A stretch of DNA of 64,000 bases from Ziziphus jujuba (Eukaryota; Streptophyta; Magnoliopsida; Rosales; Rhamnaceae), in contig NC_083382.1 of assembly GCF_031755915.1 (NCBI RefSeq), positions 30,248,001 through 30,312,000 on the forward strand, given 5' to 3'. The notes beneath the pieces are model-generated. The model was not told the DNA's origin. It did not search any database and was given only the letters and a program-made list of their open reading frames with translations. Made by a program: the position numbers and the translations under genes. Below are positions 36,077 to 49,200 of the stretch, in pieces; positions within the stretch are counted from its first letter, which is position 1, and each line of letters starts with the position of its first letter.

Positions 36077-36936
36077 CTGCAAATGTATTGCTAATTTACA
36101 GTTAGGACAAAGTTATATCATACATCTTTATGTAACAAAAACAAAGCAATAAATCCTTAATCAGGATAAGATTTTATATGGAAAATTTTTTGCATTATGA
36201 ATGGATAGTATTGTATTATTTTTTTCTTTTGTTGGACATTTATGTTGGACCATGTCTCAGGTCTATCAATTGGCAGCCATGGTTTGATATAGATATTTAG
36301 AATTTCAAACTCTGATGGATATTATGTTAAATTACCTTTATTTTCGAAAACTTAATTATTAGAATGTAGGTTTACTATATATATCAAGTTATGTCAATAT
36401 ACATATGGCCATGAAAGTACTAACGGCATGCATGATAGGAAGAATTAGATAAATATGCAAATAAATTAAATATCCATTCTGTTTGTAATTTTTTCTTTTC
36501 CTGGCTGAAAAAATATCCATTCTTATATTTGGTAAAACAAATTCACCTGACTATTAAATCCCGGATATACGAAATAATCTCAATTTCACGGGTATAAAAA
36601 GTCTCCATTAAACAAATGGGTTAAAGACAAGCTTTTGGAGCCGAGATCTCTTGTCCCTTCCCAGTCTCTCAACACCATCTTTCTAAATCTCTCATCTTCC
36701 TTTATCACAATTTAAAAAAAAGTTGGTTTAACCCCAAATTGGTTTGAATTGTAAACTTGGAGGTGTATTCGCAATAATTTTACCACTTAAGTACCAAAGC
36801 TAGCTATGAATACAACCACTCGACTTCCTACCTTCCAAACTTTCTAACCGGTATATATCTCTTAAAACTTTTATAGGATGTTATAATTTTTTAAAGAATG
36901 TACTTTAATCAATCACAATATATTAACCTTGGTAAA

Positions 36937-36967
<31 letters not shown>

Positions 36968-37874
36968 CTTTTCAACGACAGTTAGTACAGTGTACTACAT
37001 CATATACATTACAAAGTTAAAACTATACATTCCAAGCAAGTCTAACTCAATTTAGTCGTAAACAAAAAGTCAAATTTGTTTATTTATTTTTTTAAAACAA
37101 GGAAAGAAATTTAAAAATAAAAAATAAAAAAAGAGGTCATTTGACATAAGACTAAGCCCATCAAAAACTTCATGTGTCTATGAAACTGATAAATTATAAT
37201 TTTTTTATTTGTTTTTCTTTTTCACTGGGACTTGATCATACTTCTTACATCTACACAAAAAATCAAATAGAGACTTCATCATTTTCCTTCATTCTAAATG
37301 GCAACAGTGCAATTATTGATAAGAAGATTGTAAAGAGATAGACAAGGCCAACTTGTAAGCGGTCGAACTTGTTCCACAACTGTATGGATCATATGGATCC
37401 ATATCCCAATTGTATATTATCTACTGTGCGGAAATCTATAATTAAGGAAGCTGCTGAGAGAAGTAAAAAACCAGTGCAGCAATCTAAAGTGGTTGAGATC
37501 AACCAAAAAGAAGAAGAAAAAGAAGATAATCGAAGTCAAATGTCCAAAGACCCTCTTTTTGCGGAACCAGCTTCTCAATCGTCAGCTTGCACTTTTCTAA
37601 TTATTATTATTATTATATTATTAGCTTAGGCTGTGTTTGAGGTTGTTTTTAAACCTCAAAAAAAATTATGGAAGAATTTTTTATAAACTATATTGTTTAC
37701 TCAAAAAAAAAAAAAATGAAACTTTTAGTGAACGTATAAATAAAATCAGATTCTCCAACAATCGCCCATTCTAAAATTTGGAATTTAAGAGGCTACCAGA
37801 ATAGCTTCTCAACTTTTCTAGAGCAATCAACATTTTAATTTAATTACTAATATAGCCTCCAAGTAATATATACA
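36077..37874 (-). other. Intron 2 of epimerase copy B, cut by CACTA element
   Basis: It aligns with intron 2 of copy A (7335-9092), including a (TA)n tract near 36,945-36,967. The plus-strand open frame at 37,369-37,629 has a counterpart at 8577-8807, but the two frames end differently and contain no domain; it is treated as intron sequence. Confidence 0.6.
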
Positions 37875-38149
37875 CACTACACGAAAATTAAAATCTAGCG
37901 ACATACTCTTAGCGATGCTACAAAATAAATGAGTCTAAAAAAACAAAACCGCGACTCTGAGATTAATGCGTCAGTAAAAATTCAATAAATAGAATACGCA
38001 TACGAAAAATATCGACGTCAAGAAGTCGCTAGAAACAACAACACACGACGCATCCATTAAGAGTCGCTGAATATTCAGCCCAATAGAGTCGCCTTTAATA
38101 GAGTGTGTATATTTTATACGAATTGTATTGTTTAAATGCTACACTAAAT

Positions 38150-39675
38150 AAAAATATAAATCAATCTGATTTTCTTTCAAATTTAAAAATAGGTGAAAAT
38201 ATTTAAGAAAAATAACAAAGCTAAATTTTAATTTTTTTTTCGTTTCACATTATTGATATCCGGCGATGCATAACAAAACTCTATGCGTTGCCTATTAACT
38301 TATTAATTTTTTTTTTTTGGTTTTTTGTAAATATTAATCAGTTGATTTTCTTTCAACTCTAAATAACAAGTGAAAATATTTAAGCAGCATCATAGAATTT
38401 TTTTTTTTTTTTACAAAAATATATACATCCGACGACGCATAGGCATATTGTGTGTCGCCTGATGCCCTTATATTTATTTATTTTCCTTTTTTATAAATAT
38501 TAATCAATCTGATTTTCTTTCAACTTTAAAAACCAGTAAAAATAGTTAAGAAAAATAACAGTGCTGGATTTTTATTTTTTTGGAACACACATTATTGATA
38601 TCAGGCGACGCATAATCAACATTATGCATCACTTGTTAATTTATTATTATTAATTTTTTGATTTTTTGTAAATATTAAACAGTTGATTTTTTTTCAACTT
38701 TAAATAACAAATGAAAATATTTAAGCAACATCACAGAACTTTTTTTTTTTTCCAAAAAATTATTTGTATCAGGCGACGCATAGGCATATTTTGCGTCACC
38801 TTATTCCCTTATATTTATTTTTTTTTTTCATAAAATATTAATCAATTTAATTTTCTTTCAACTTTAAAAACCAGTGAAAATATTTAAAAAAAATAACAAT
38901 GCTGGATTTTTATTTTTTGCAACACACATTATAGATATCAGGCGACACATAATCAATATTATGCGTCGCCTATTAATTTATTAATTTTTTTTTTTTGGTT
39001 TTTTGTAAATATTAAGCAGTTGATTTTCTCTCAACTTTAAATAACAAGTGAAAATATTTAAGCAGTATCACAGAGCTTTTTTTTTGTTTTTTTCCAAAAA
39101 ATATTTGTATCAGGTGACGCATAGGTATATTTTGCATCGCCTTATTCCCTTATATTTATTTATTTTTATTTTTCATAAAATATTAATTAATCTAATTTTC
39201 TTTCAACTTTAAAAACCAGTAAAAATATTTTAAAAAAATAACAGTGCTGGATTTATATTTTTTTGCAACACACATTATTGATATCAAGCGACGCATAATG
39301 TTGAAATCAACATTATGCGTCGCCTGTTAATTTATTATTTGTTTTTTGGTTTTTTGTAAATATTAAGCAGTTGATTTTCTTTCAACTTTAAATAACAAGT
39401 GAAAATATTTAAGCAGAAACGCAGAGCTTTTTTTTTTGTTTTTTTACAAAAAATATTTGTATTAGGCGACGTATAAATATATTTTGCGTCGCCTGATGCC
39501 CTTATATTTATTTATTTTTCTTTTTCATAAAATATTAATCAATTTGATTTTGCTTTTAACTTTAAAAACCAGTGAAAATATTTAAAAAAAAAATAACAGA
39601 ACTGGATTGTTATTTTTTTGGTCAGTATATTATTGATATAAGGCGACGCATAAACATCTCTATAAGTCACCTATT

Positions 39676-39706
<31 letters not shown>

Positions 39707-40915
39707 TTGTAAATATTAATCAATTAATTTTCTTTCAAACTTAAATAAAAAGAGAAAATATTTAAGCAGCTTCACAAAGCTTGTTTTTGTTTTTTTTTTT
39801 TTCAAAAATATGTTTATCAGGCAACACAAATGCATATTGTGCATCGCCTGTTCACTAAAACTTTATTTATTTTCTTTTTTTATAAAATATTAATCAATCT
39901 GATTTCCTTTCAACTTTAAATAACATGTGAAAATATTTAAGCAGAATCAAAGAGCTTGATTTTTTTTTTTGGAACAAAATATTTGTATCAGGCAAACCAA
40001 AATCATGTTGTGCATCGCCTATTACACTTTTATATTATTATTATAATTTTTTTTTGGTTTCTTAAAATATTAATCAATTTGTTTTGCTTTTAACTTCAAA
40101 TAACTAGTAAAAATATTTAAGAAGCATAACTGTGTTGTTGTTTTTTTTTTTTTTTTTTTTGTGTTGTATAAGGCCACGCACAATATGGTTGTGCATCGCC
40201 TATTACAATTTAATTTTATTTAATTTTATTTGTTTGGTTTTTAGAAATATTAATCAATCTGTTTTACTTTCAATTTCACATAACCAGTTAAAATATTTAA
40301 GAAGCATAGCTATTCTTGTTTTTGTTTTCATTGCATTATTTGTATTAGATGATGAATAATCGTATTATGCGTCGCCTGTTACCCTTTTATTTTTTTTGTT
40401 TTCTAAAAATATTAGTCAATCTGTTTTACTTTCAACTTCAAATAACCAGTCAAAATATTTAAGCTCATAACTGTGATGGTTTTTGTTTTTTTTGTTTTTT
40501 TTAATTATTTGTATCAGGCGACCCTCAAGCATTTTGTGCGTTGCCTATTCACCTTTTATTTATTTATTTATTTTTTTTGGTTTTGTAAAAATATTAATCA
40601 ATTTGTTTTACTTTCGGTATCAAATAATCTGTTAAAATATTGAAGCACATAACTATGATGGTTTTTGTTTTTTTTTTTTGCATTATTGTATCAGGCGACG
40701 CTAAAGCTTATTGTGCATCGCATGTTCACCTTTTATTTATTTATTTTTTTTTGGGTTTTGTAAAAATATAAATCAATCTGTTTACTTTCAACTTCAAATA
40801 ACTAGTTAAAATATTTAAGCACATAATTGTGATGGTTTTTGTTTTTTTTGCATTATTTGTATCAGGCGACTCTCAAGCATATTGTGCGTCGCATGTTCAC
40901 CTTTTATTTTAATTA
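38150..40915. repeat. CACTA subterminal tandem array with paired inverted motifs
   Basis: About 16 units of roughly 170-180 bases run through this region. Each has AATATTAATCA..., CTTTCAACTTTAAATAAC, AATATTTAAG, a T-run, and then an inverted pair such as GGCGACGCATAA...TTATGCGTCGCC that could form a hairpin. Pairs lie near 38,261, 38,428, 38,600, 38,770, 38,938, 39,110, 39,287, 39,460, 39,640, 39,818, 39,990, 40,168, 40,345, 40,515, 40,690 and 40,862. In the left half two unit types alternate, giving a period of about 345 bases. In CACTA elements such subterminal motifs are transposase binding sites. Confidence 0.75.
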
Positions 40916-41069
40916 TTTTTAATATTGTTTGAATTTTTGTAAAATTGGTATGTTTAAAACCAAAGTTCATGCAAAACAAATATTACCTTATGAGCGATTT
41001 TCACAAATTGGTCTACGATATTTTATATGTACAAACAAACACTAGCTAGTTCACTACCATGCATAGATA

Positions 41070-43272
41070 TTCATTGGTTTGAGATACTTGTGATCATCGT
41101 TGTTGCCCATTCATCTCTAAATTCGTTGACATTTTCAGCTTGTAACCAAGTGACACCTTCGTACTGAACATGAGAAACTTATGTTAATACATATACAAAG
41201 AATCATAAATATTAATTATTACATAATAGAAATATGATGAAATCATTAAATTAATAATAATTTACCATTCCTCTTAAGTCCCAGGGAGGAACTTTGTGCC
41301 TAATGATATCTCGCATTATCATCATAATATAGTAACCGAATTCCGTACTCCCAGGATGCATCGGTGTCTAAATTTACAAACAGTAAATTACGTGTAATAT
41401 TAGATACGAATATATACAAGTATTTAAATTAACTAACCGAAGTTTCTTTTCAGATGTCTTTCCTTGGTTCCATGCAACGAAGGAACTATATAGAAATATA
41501 AATATTGTATTAGATTATATTGTAGCTTCAAAAGTACAAATCCAATATAAGGACAATTAATTAAAAAAATTAGAGTTATTAACTTACTCGTCGATCAAAG
41601 TTTTTAGATCCTTATCAATTATATTCTTATGAGTCTTCAAAGAATCGAAAAACCATGCTACTGCTTTGTATAAATCAATAACACATAGCATCCAATGATT
41701 CCAAAAAACACCAATAAATATTTTAGTTAATATGATGTTTTTTGAAATTAATATTTTCACAACATAATTCAATTAAAACTAACACAATATTACCTTGCAC
41801 AGTAAGGAAAGAACCATAGTTGATTATTTCTTGCATCTTGCCATCTACTCAATATATTTATCATCCGTTCATGAGGCTTTGGATGACCAACCGAAGCAAT
41901 AATATCCGAATGAACAAAGCAATAATTCCCTTCAAAGGAGCCCGTCAATCCATCACATAAATGCTTACACAATCCGATTACAAGTAATTATAGTGTATAA
42001 TTAATTAAATTGAAGAATTAGTTATAAAGACATCCAAATTTAGTTTACCTTATATAGAACAAGATGCATTCGGAAGATAATTCTTGCATGTAACAAAAAT
42101 CGTTTATATCACTCCTCGCTATGCCCAACTGTTGTTCTTCCCCAAAGATCTTTTTTTTCATATTAAAAAACTATAAATGATCGCTATCGACATCCTTGAT
42201 CCGACATAGCAACTCACGGATCGTTGGGGTAACGACTAAGAGATCAATATTATCATCTTGATCATTCTCAACATTTGACCTGTTCGAGCTTTCCTATAAA
42301 TATCAACAAACAACATTTAAAGTAGAACAAAAACGAAATTATTTTAAACTTCATTAATATATATAGCTGCATCGAATAATACCTCCTCAGATGGCAAGAT
42401 AACAAGATCTCTTGGCCATGCAACAAATGCACCTTCAACATCACCAACACGTATGATGTCAAATGACGGAATAGGCAAAGGTGCAAATCCATCAATATCG
42501 TCATCAACAGTGACCTTATAATTTGCTGTACCTAGCTTCACACCATGGCACATATCCGTTGGCAGCGAAGGTACCAAAGTGCCACATGCTACTATATGGC
42601 CAATATTGCCTTGTGCAAGATTGCATTTTACATCCTGCAAAGTTAAAAAATAAAAAAATAAAAATTAATATATGTTCACATGACAATATTCCTTCAACTT
42701 AAAGACTCGATCCCATGACCTCATGGCAGTAGGCAGGGCTCTTCAACCATGGGAGCTATATAGATAATAATAACCCACTTAAACATATATATATATATAT
42801 ATATAATGAAATAATTACCTCAAGATAGATCCGAGGAGCATCAACCCAAGATGTAGATTGGGTCTCATGAGCAGCAACACATCGACTTAGGTCCTAGAAG
42901 CATCAACATCATCGGCTAAGGGGGGTCCCATGAGCAGCAACATCATCGACTTGGGTCCCAGGAGCATCAACATCATCGACTGGGGGGGTTCCCTTGACCA
43001 GCAACATCATCGACTTGGGTCCCAGGAGCAACAACAGCATCGGCTGGATGAGTGAGTGATGGAATGTCAATACCACATGCATCAACTTGGGCAGCGCTGC
43101 TGCTGCTTGAATTTCTAACGATCGCCACCAGACCTTTGAGTAGCATCTCATAGACTGCATTGTTTCCACTTCCCTCCGACTTGGTCTTTTTTTTGTGAAC
43201 TCGGCTTAGGAGTATGGAAAAAGTTAGTCACCGTGTATCCTTTGCCTCGACCCCTAAGCCTACCTCCATACT
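41070..43272 (-). pseudogene. CACTA-carried gene, 3' part: DUF8039-like and Ulp1/C48 protease-like exons
   Basis: Read from 43,272 downward: a basic stretch (RGRGKGYTVTNFFHTPKP), a repetitive region with DDV and APGTQVDDV repeats (42,830-43,170), an exon at about 42,345-42,640 with CHGVKLG, LPIPSFDII and GAFVAWPRDLVI as in the DUF8039 domain of plant transposon proteins, and exons at 41,266-41,975 resembling a Ulp1 SUMO-protease fold. The latter has HWMLCVID (His region) and FFDSL (Asp region), but the GYY motif that normally follows the catalytic Cys reads STEFGYYIM, with Phe in the Cys place. The last exon (about 41,075-41,165) ends EGVTWLQAENVNEFRDEW. Introns have GT-AG sites where checked (41,266, 41,367). 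The upstream exons continue at 53,710 across a gypsy insertion. Confidence 0.65.
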
Positions 43273-46200
43273 TGTCAGGACCCGTCCAAAATTCCTCATC
43301 GGAACCCTAGACAAGCCCTGATCCCAGGGAAACCCTACCGAACTCCCCAATGGAAAATCCGGCAGAACCTCCCCTAAGGGTTGGACTTACCACAAATTTC
43401 CTGCACTGAAAATACACTTCTATATTCATCCCCTTATTCCTCCCACAATACTACAAATTGATTCCACAATTTTATAGCACTTCACAGGAATAATAGCAAT
43501 CCAGTGCATATAAAACATAAGTGTCCAGAATAGTATACAGAGCTTCATGAAGTGCTATTTAATAGAAAATACAACAAAGATGAAAGAAATAATACAACTG
43601 AAATAAACGAATACAAAGGTACTTCTCGAACCACGATAGCGGCGGAGATTTGGTTCGCTTCGGAAGAACGCCTACCACCCCTTGCACCTAAGGGAACGGG
43701 ATTTAAAAACGTTAGATGCTAATCATCTCAGTGAGCGACCCTAGCTACTGAACACTTTTAATAATAATAATATAACAAATAAGGGAATTTAATTAATACC
43801 GGCAATTAAATAGATAAATAATTAATAACAGTTGAAAATAATAATTTCTCTCAAAACTCTTACTAATCACTCCGTTGGAATGGTTCCCTTTTTAAAACAT
43901 TTTCACAAAACCTGATATCCGTATTTCTCGAAAACCAAGGGATCAAATAATTTGATAAACCATAAATAAATAAATACCCCAAATATAAATAAAATGTAAT
44001 AAAATATGATAAATAATTTTGAACACTTGGGGTTTGAAATTTCCATCCAAAAATTTATACTTGACGCACCACACCATATACCAGTGATGCCCTCCGATAC
44101 CCAGCGTCTCGAGCACCGACTGGCGGGGAGATTAAAGAGAGAAACTTGCATACGGCACTTCGGTGTCCCGATAGTACCGCTGCTGAAACCGTCATCCCGG
44201 CCACGAAGGGGGGCGGCTGTGGCCAAAATCAAACTTGCCTGTCTTCGGTCCAATGGCAACTCACGGGAGACATAATAACTTGCGCGCTAACCACATATAC
44301 ACCAGAACACCAATACTGTATGAGTGCGTCTAAAATAATTACTAAATTAATTATAACCGTACCGTTTTTCCAAAAATTACCGTGGGAAATATACCAATTT
44401 TCACATTTACCATCCCACATATTTTCCTTTAACAAACCCGGTACGAAACCATCGATAACGAATAAACAAATAATTTTTCTCGTAACACGAGGTTCAATAA
44501 ATAATATACCATGGGCATAATTATAAAAATTAAACTACCAAATTAAACAAATATTTTTTCAAAACATTTAAACCAATTATGCCCAGAAATAATATTAAAA
44601 CCACATACGATTTATTATGAAAATACCTTACTCATGCATAATAAATAAAATTAAACCACAATAAAATCATAATTAAATTGCACCACATGAGCATAATTCA
44701 AATATCAATTAAACACCAATTAAATATAATTAATTGCCCCAAAATATTTTTAAAGGTGGGTCACTCACCTTGAGCGCGTATATCAGCTAAGATCCTCCGC
44801 AGGATCAACTTCACTACCCACACGCGCACCTAAAACATCCACAGTACACCAACCAAATATATTAATATTTTAATTGGATAACTCTCAAATGGGTACCCGG
44901 GGAGCGAACACAAACGACAACTAAAAATCACGAGTAATATACCGAATCGAAGCTTGAGTGATGAGGATCACAGATTCGGTCTTACTTCCCGAAGATTGGA
45001 CCCGAGGTGGCCGGAATCTCGTCGGAAAGCTTTCGGGATTCAACTCCTCAATTCTCCTAAACTGTCGTGAATTGGAGGAAAAGGACATCAAATTTGGATT
45101 CAGGAGGTCGGAATTAGTGGACAGGGACCGGCGGTGCAACTGGGTACTCGCCGGAACAGTGACTTCCGGCGAGCCGCCGCGGTCACCGGCAACCGTCGCC
45201 GACGGCGGCGCGTCCAGCGGCCGATGGCTGAGATTTTTGGGGGTTTATAGATCGAGGGGAGAGGGTTCCAACGGGACTGGCGGTGAGGCAAACGGAGGCC
45301 GGACGGCAAAGAGATCGGGGTTTGAATGTTTTCGGCGCCTCGCCGGAAAATGCTCTGTTCCCTGCGCGTCGGAGGTCCCGTGGTCGTGACATTTGGTGGG
45401 TAGGCCGGAATTCCCATGGGTGAGAGACCGGTAAGGCACGTGTAGCTTGAAAGTGGCCGAAAATGGGTCAAACGGCGGTGGCCGGCGATGGAGTGGAAAA
45501 ATCACCGCCGAGCTTCGCCGGCCTGGTCTGGGCGCGTCCGGCAACTGGCGTTCGTGAAATTTCGGGGTTCGGCCGGAAATGGGGAGGCTCTCTCGTCTGG
45601 CCGGCGCGTGTAGCAAGGATTGGCTAGAAAATTTGTCTAGTCCGGCGGCCGGTCGTTTCTGTCTCTCCCTCTTTCTCTCCTCTCTTTCTTTCTCTCTCCT
45701 CTTCAACGTTTTTGCCAAATAAAAGCCACCGTGGGTGACACTGTTCACCCACGTGGACCAATCAGGTGATGGCACATGGCATTACTGTGCACTTAAGCCA
45801 GATATTATAAAATATTACGGTATCCGGCGAACTTCACACATCCATAACTTTTTAACCAGACGTCCAATTTAAGCGTGCCGCTAGTCTATGAACTCGTATC
45901 GACGAGTACTTTACAACCATACAAAAATCAAAACAAAATTACACAACGATAAAAAGTCAACGCTCGGCACTTTTTGGACAGTTTGCACCTCGACTTGTTT
46001 TGCCCATAACTTCCAAACCGTAGCTTCGTTTTCGACGTGCTACTAGTCTACGAATTCGGGGCATCATGCACTTCGTCACGGTACCATGGTCAACTAGAAA
46101 TTTCAACTGGAACAAAAAGTCAACTTTTGACCCACTAGATCAATGGTCAACCTCGGTCAACGTGCACGAATTCCGACGTGATTTGGGTCAGGGTGTTACA
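43273..46200 (-). repeat. 3' LTR of gypsy A
   Basis: 2928 bases. Compared with the other LTR it has an additional stretch of about 95 bases around 45,460-45,590 and scattered substitutions, so the insertion is not recent. A GC-rich block lies at 44,950-45,650. The promoter-side part contains the sequence CCACGTGG, a G-box core, near 45,750. Confidence 0.88.
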
Positions 46201-46215
46201 ACCTTCCCCCCTTAT
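46201..46215 (-). other. Polypurine tract of gypsy A
   Basis: On the minus strand AAGGGGGGAAGGT directly precedes the 3' LTR, as required for plus-strand priming. Confidence 0.75.
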
Positions 46216-46243
46216 AAGAATTTCGTCCTTGAAATTCCGCACG

Positions 46244-49200
46244 TCACTGGAACAAATAAGGATACTGATCACGCATCTGCGCTTCGGGCTCCCACGTTGC
46301 TTCCTCGATTAAATGGTTCCGCCATAAAACTTTAACCAAAGGAATAGTCTTGTTACGTAGCACCCACTCCTCGCGATCCAAAATCTGCACTGGTTGTTCC
46401 ACATACGAAAGATCTTCCCTTAATTCTATGTCAGGAGTCTCGAGTACGTGTGAGGGGTCTGCAATATATTTCCATAGCATCGAAACATGAAACACGTTGT
46501 GCACTCGGGCTAGCTCTTCCGGTAATGCCAATCTATAAGCCACAGGGCCAATCCTCTCCGTAATCTCGTAAGGCCCAATATAACAAGGACCCAACTTACC
46601 TCGTCGACCAAAACGTACTACTCCTTTCCATGGAGATAACTTTAGGAATACCCAATCTCCTACTTCGAATTCCAAATCCTTCCTACGCACATCGGTGTAA
46701 CTCTTCTGTCGATCTTGGGCGATCTTTAATGATCTTCACCTTGTCCAAGGTCATCCGTAAATACTCAAATCCAACCGCATTATTTGTTGCAAGGAGTCTC
46801 TCTTCTCCTACCTCACTCCAGCACAAAGGTGTCCGACACTGCCTCCCATATAAAGCCTCATACGGGGACATCCCAATACTTGCCTGATAACTGTTGTTAT
46901 AGACAAATTCTATCAATGGCAATTGTTCATCCCAGCTACCGCGAAATTGCCTAACACAAGACCTTAGCATGTCTTTTAATGTCTGAATTGTGCACTCAGC
47001 TTGTCCATCAGATTGCGGGTGAAAAGCGGTGCTGTAGTTAAGTCTTGCTCCTAGTGCATCAGCCAACTTCCGCCATAGTCGTGAAGTAAAACATGGATCT
47101 CGATCGGATACGATGCTAGTGGTACTCCGTGAAGACTCACAATACGTTGCACGAACAACTGGGCTAACTTCTCGGGTGAAAAACGTTCTCGTACTGGTAA
47201 GAAGTGTGCCGACTTGGTCAAACGATCAATGATTATCCAAACACCATCATATCTCCCGGGCGTAGAGGGAAGCTTGAACACAAAATCCATGTTGAGTTCC
47301 TCCCACTTCCACACGGGAATAGGTAAGGATTGGAGTAGTCCTGAAGGCTTCTGTCTTTCTACCTTTACTTATTGACAAATTAAGCATTTTGATACAAAAT
47401 CTGCCACTTCTCTCTTCATGCCAATCCACCAATAATACTTAACAAGCGTTCGGTACATTTTGGTACTCCCAGGATGCATCGCATACATCGAGCTATGCGC
47501 TTCTTCTAAGATCTCCTTCTTGAGTTCTGGGTTATCAGGAATGCAAAGTCGTCCTTTTTACACGAGGGCTCCATCCCTCCTTATGGAAAACTCCGGATCA
47601 AGACCTTCTTGTACCTTGCTCTTAATTGTTCTCAATTTAGGATCTTCCATTTGAGTCTCCAATATACGATCCACCAACACCGATCGCACCTGAAAACTAG
47701 CCATAAGAACTCTCGAAGGATGCATATGCATTAACACCCTCATCTTCCTCAACTCCACCATGAGAGGTAGTTGGATGGCTTGGATGTGAGCAAGAGATCC
47801 GATAGCCTTCCTACTCAAAGCATCTGCCACTACATTGGCCTTGCCTGGGTGATAATCAATCACACAGTCATAATCCTTCAATAGCTCTATCCATCTCCTT
47901 TGCCTCATATTTAATTCCTTCTGAGTGAAAATGTACTTGAGGCTTTTGTGGTCAGTATAAATTTGGCATGTGGCCCCATACAAGTAGTGTCTCCACTTCT
48001 TGAGAGCAAAGACTACCGCCGCCAATTCTAAGTCATGCGTAGGGTAATTTTGTTCGTGCTGCTTCAATTGCCGTGATGCTTACGCTACCACCCTTTGATT
48101 CTACATTAGCACGCAACCCAACCCTTGATGGGATGCATCACAATAGACTTCAAAACCTTCATTCCCATTAGGTAAAGTTAAAATAGGTGTGGATGTTAAC
48201 CTTTGCTTCAATTCCTGAAAACTCTGCTCACACCTGTCCGTCCAGCTAAATTCAACCTTCTTTTGGGTTAAGTTATGAAGCGGTCCAACAATTCTCGAAA
48301 ACCCTTATATAAAACGACGGTAATATCCCGCTAATCCCAGAAAACTTCGTACTTCCCTCACAGTGGTAGGGCGCTCCCAACTCAACACTACCTTCACCTT
48401 ATCAGGGTCCACATAGATGTCTTCGGCTGACACGATATGTCCGAGAAAACCCACTTGATTCAACCAAAATTCACACTTGTCGAACTTAGCATATAGCTGA
48501 TGCTGCCTTAGAGTTTGGAGCACTCTCTTTAAATGCCTCACGTGCTCTTCTTGGCTCCTAGAGTAAATCAGGATGTCATCTATAAATACAATGACAAAAT
48601 GATCTAAGTACGGACGAAACACCCGGTTCATCAAATCCATAAAAGCTGTTGGGGCATTGGTGAGTCCGAACGACATCACTAGGAATTCATAATGTCCGTA
48701 CCTCGTCCTAAAGGCATTCTTAGGAATGTCCGACTCTCGGATCCTTAACTGATGGTATCCAGATCTCAAGTTGATCTTGGAAAACACTTTGGCACTTTGG
48801 AGTTGGTCAAATAGATCATCTATCCTTGGCAACGGATAGCGATTAGGGATGGTTACCTTATTAAGTTGTCAGTAGTCGATGCACAGTCTTAGACTACCAT
48901 CCTTCTTCTTCACAAACAAAAATGGAGCTCCCCATGGCGATATGCTTGGTCTAATAAACCCCTTATCTACCAAATCTTGCAATTGGACCTTTAGCTCCCT
49001 TAACTCCGCTGGAGCCATCCGATACAGTGGTAGAGAAATAGGCACGGCACCCAGAATTAATTCAATGGGAAACACATCCGGAAAATCCCGCACAACAGGC
49101 ATATCTTCCAATCTGACCCCATTTACTCGGGTATCTATCACATGAGCTAAATACCCTTGGCAACCCTTATTCAGTAGCTTCTTGGCTATGAAGGTAGATA

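Larger units (their letters stand above)
28626..37874. repeat. Segmental duplication, copy B
   Basis: Direct duplicate of 1-9092, about 28.7 kb away. The duplicated unit therefore is probably at least as long as the distance from the RLK to the epimerase intron, and between the two copies lie the more diverged RLK pseudogenes 3 and 4. Confidence 0.88.

Noticed and set aside
38150..40915. CRISPR-like array
   Set aside because: Units are about 175 bases with no constant short repeat and unique spacers, within a plant transposon; they are tandem subterminal repeats.
45100..45471. Arginine-rich frame as an independent gene
   Set aside because: It sits in an LTR, recurs in other LTRs with indels, and overlaps several frames of the same GC-rich block; kept only as an observation.
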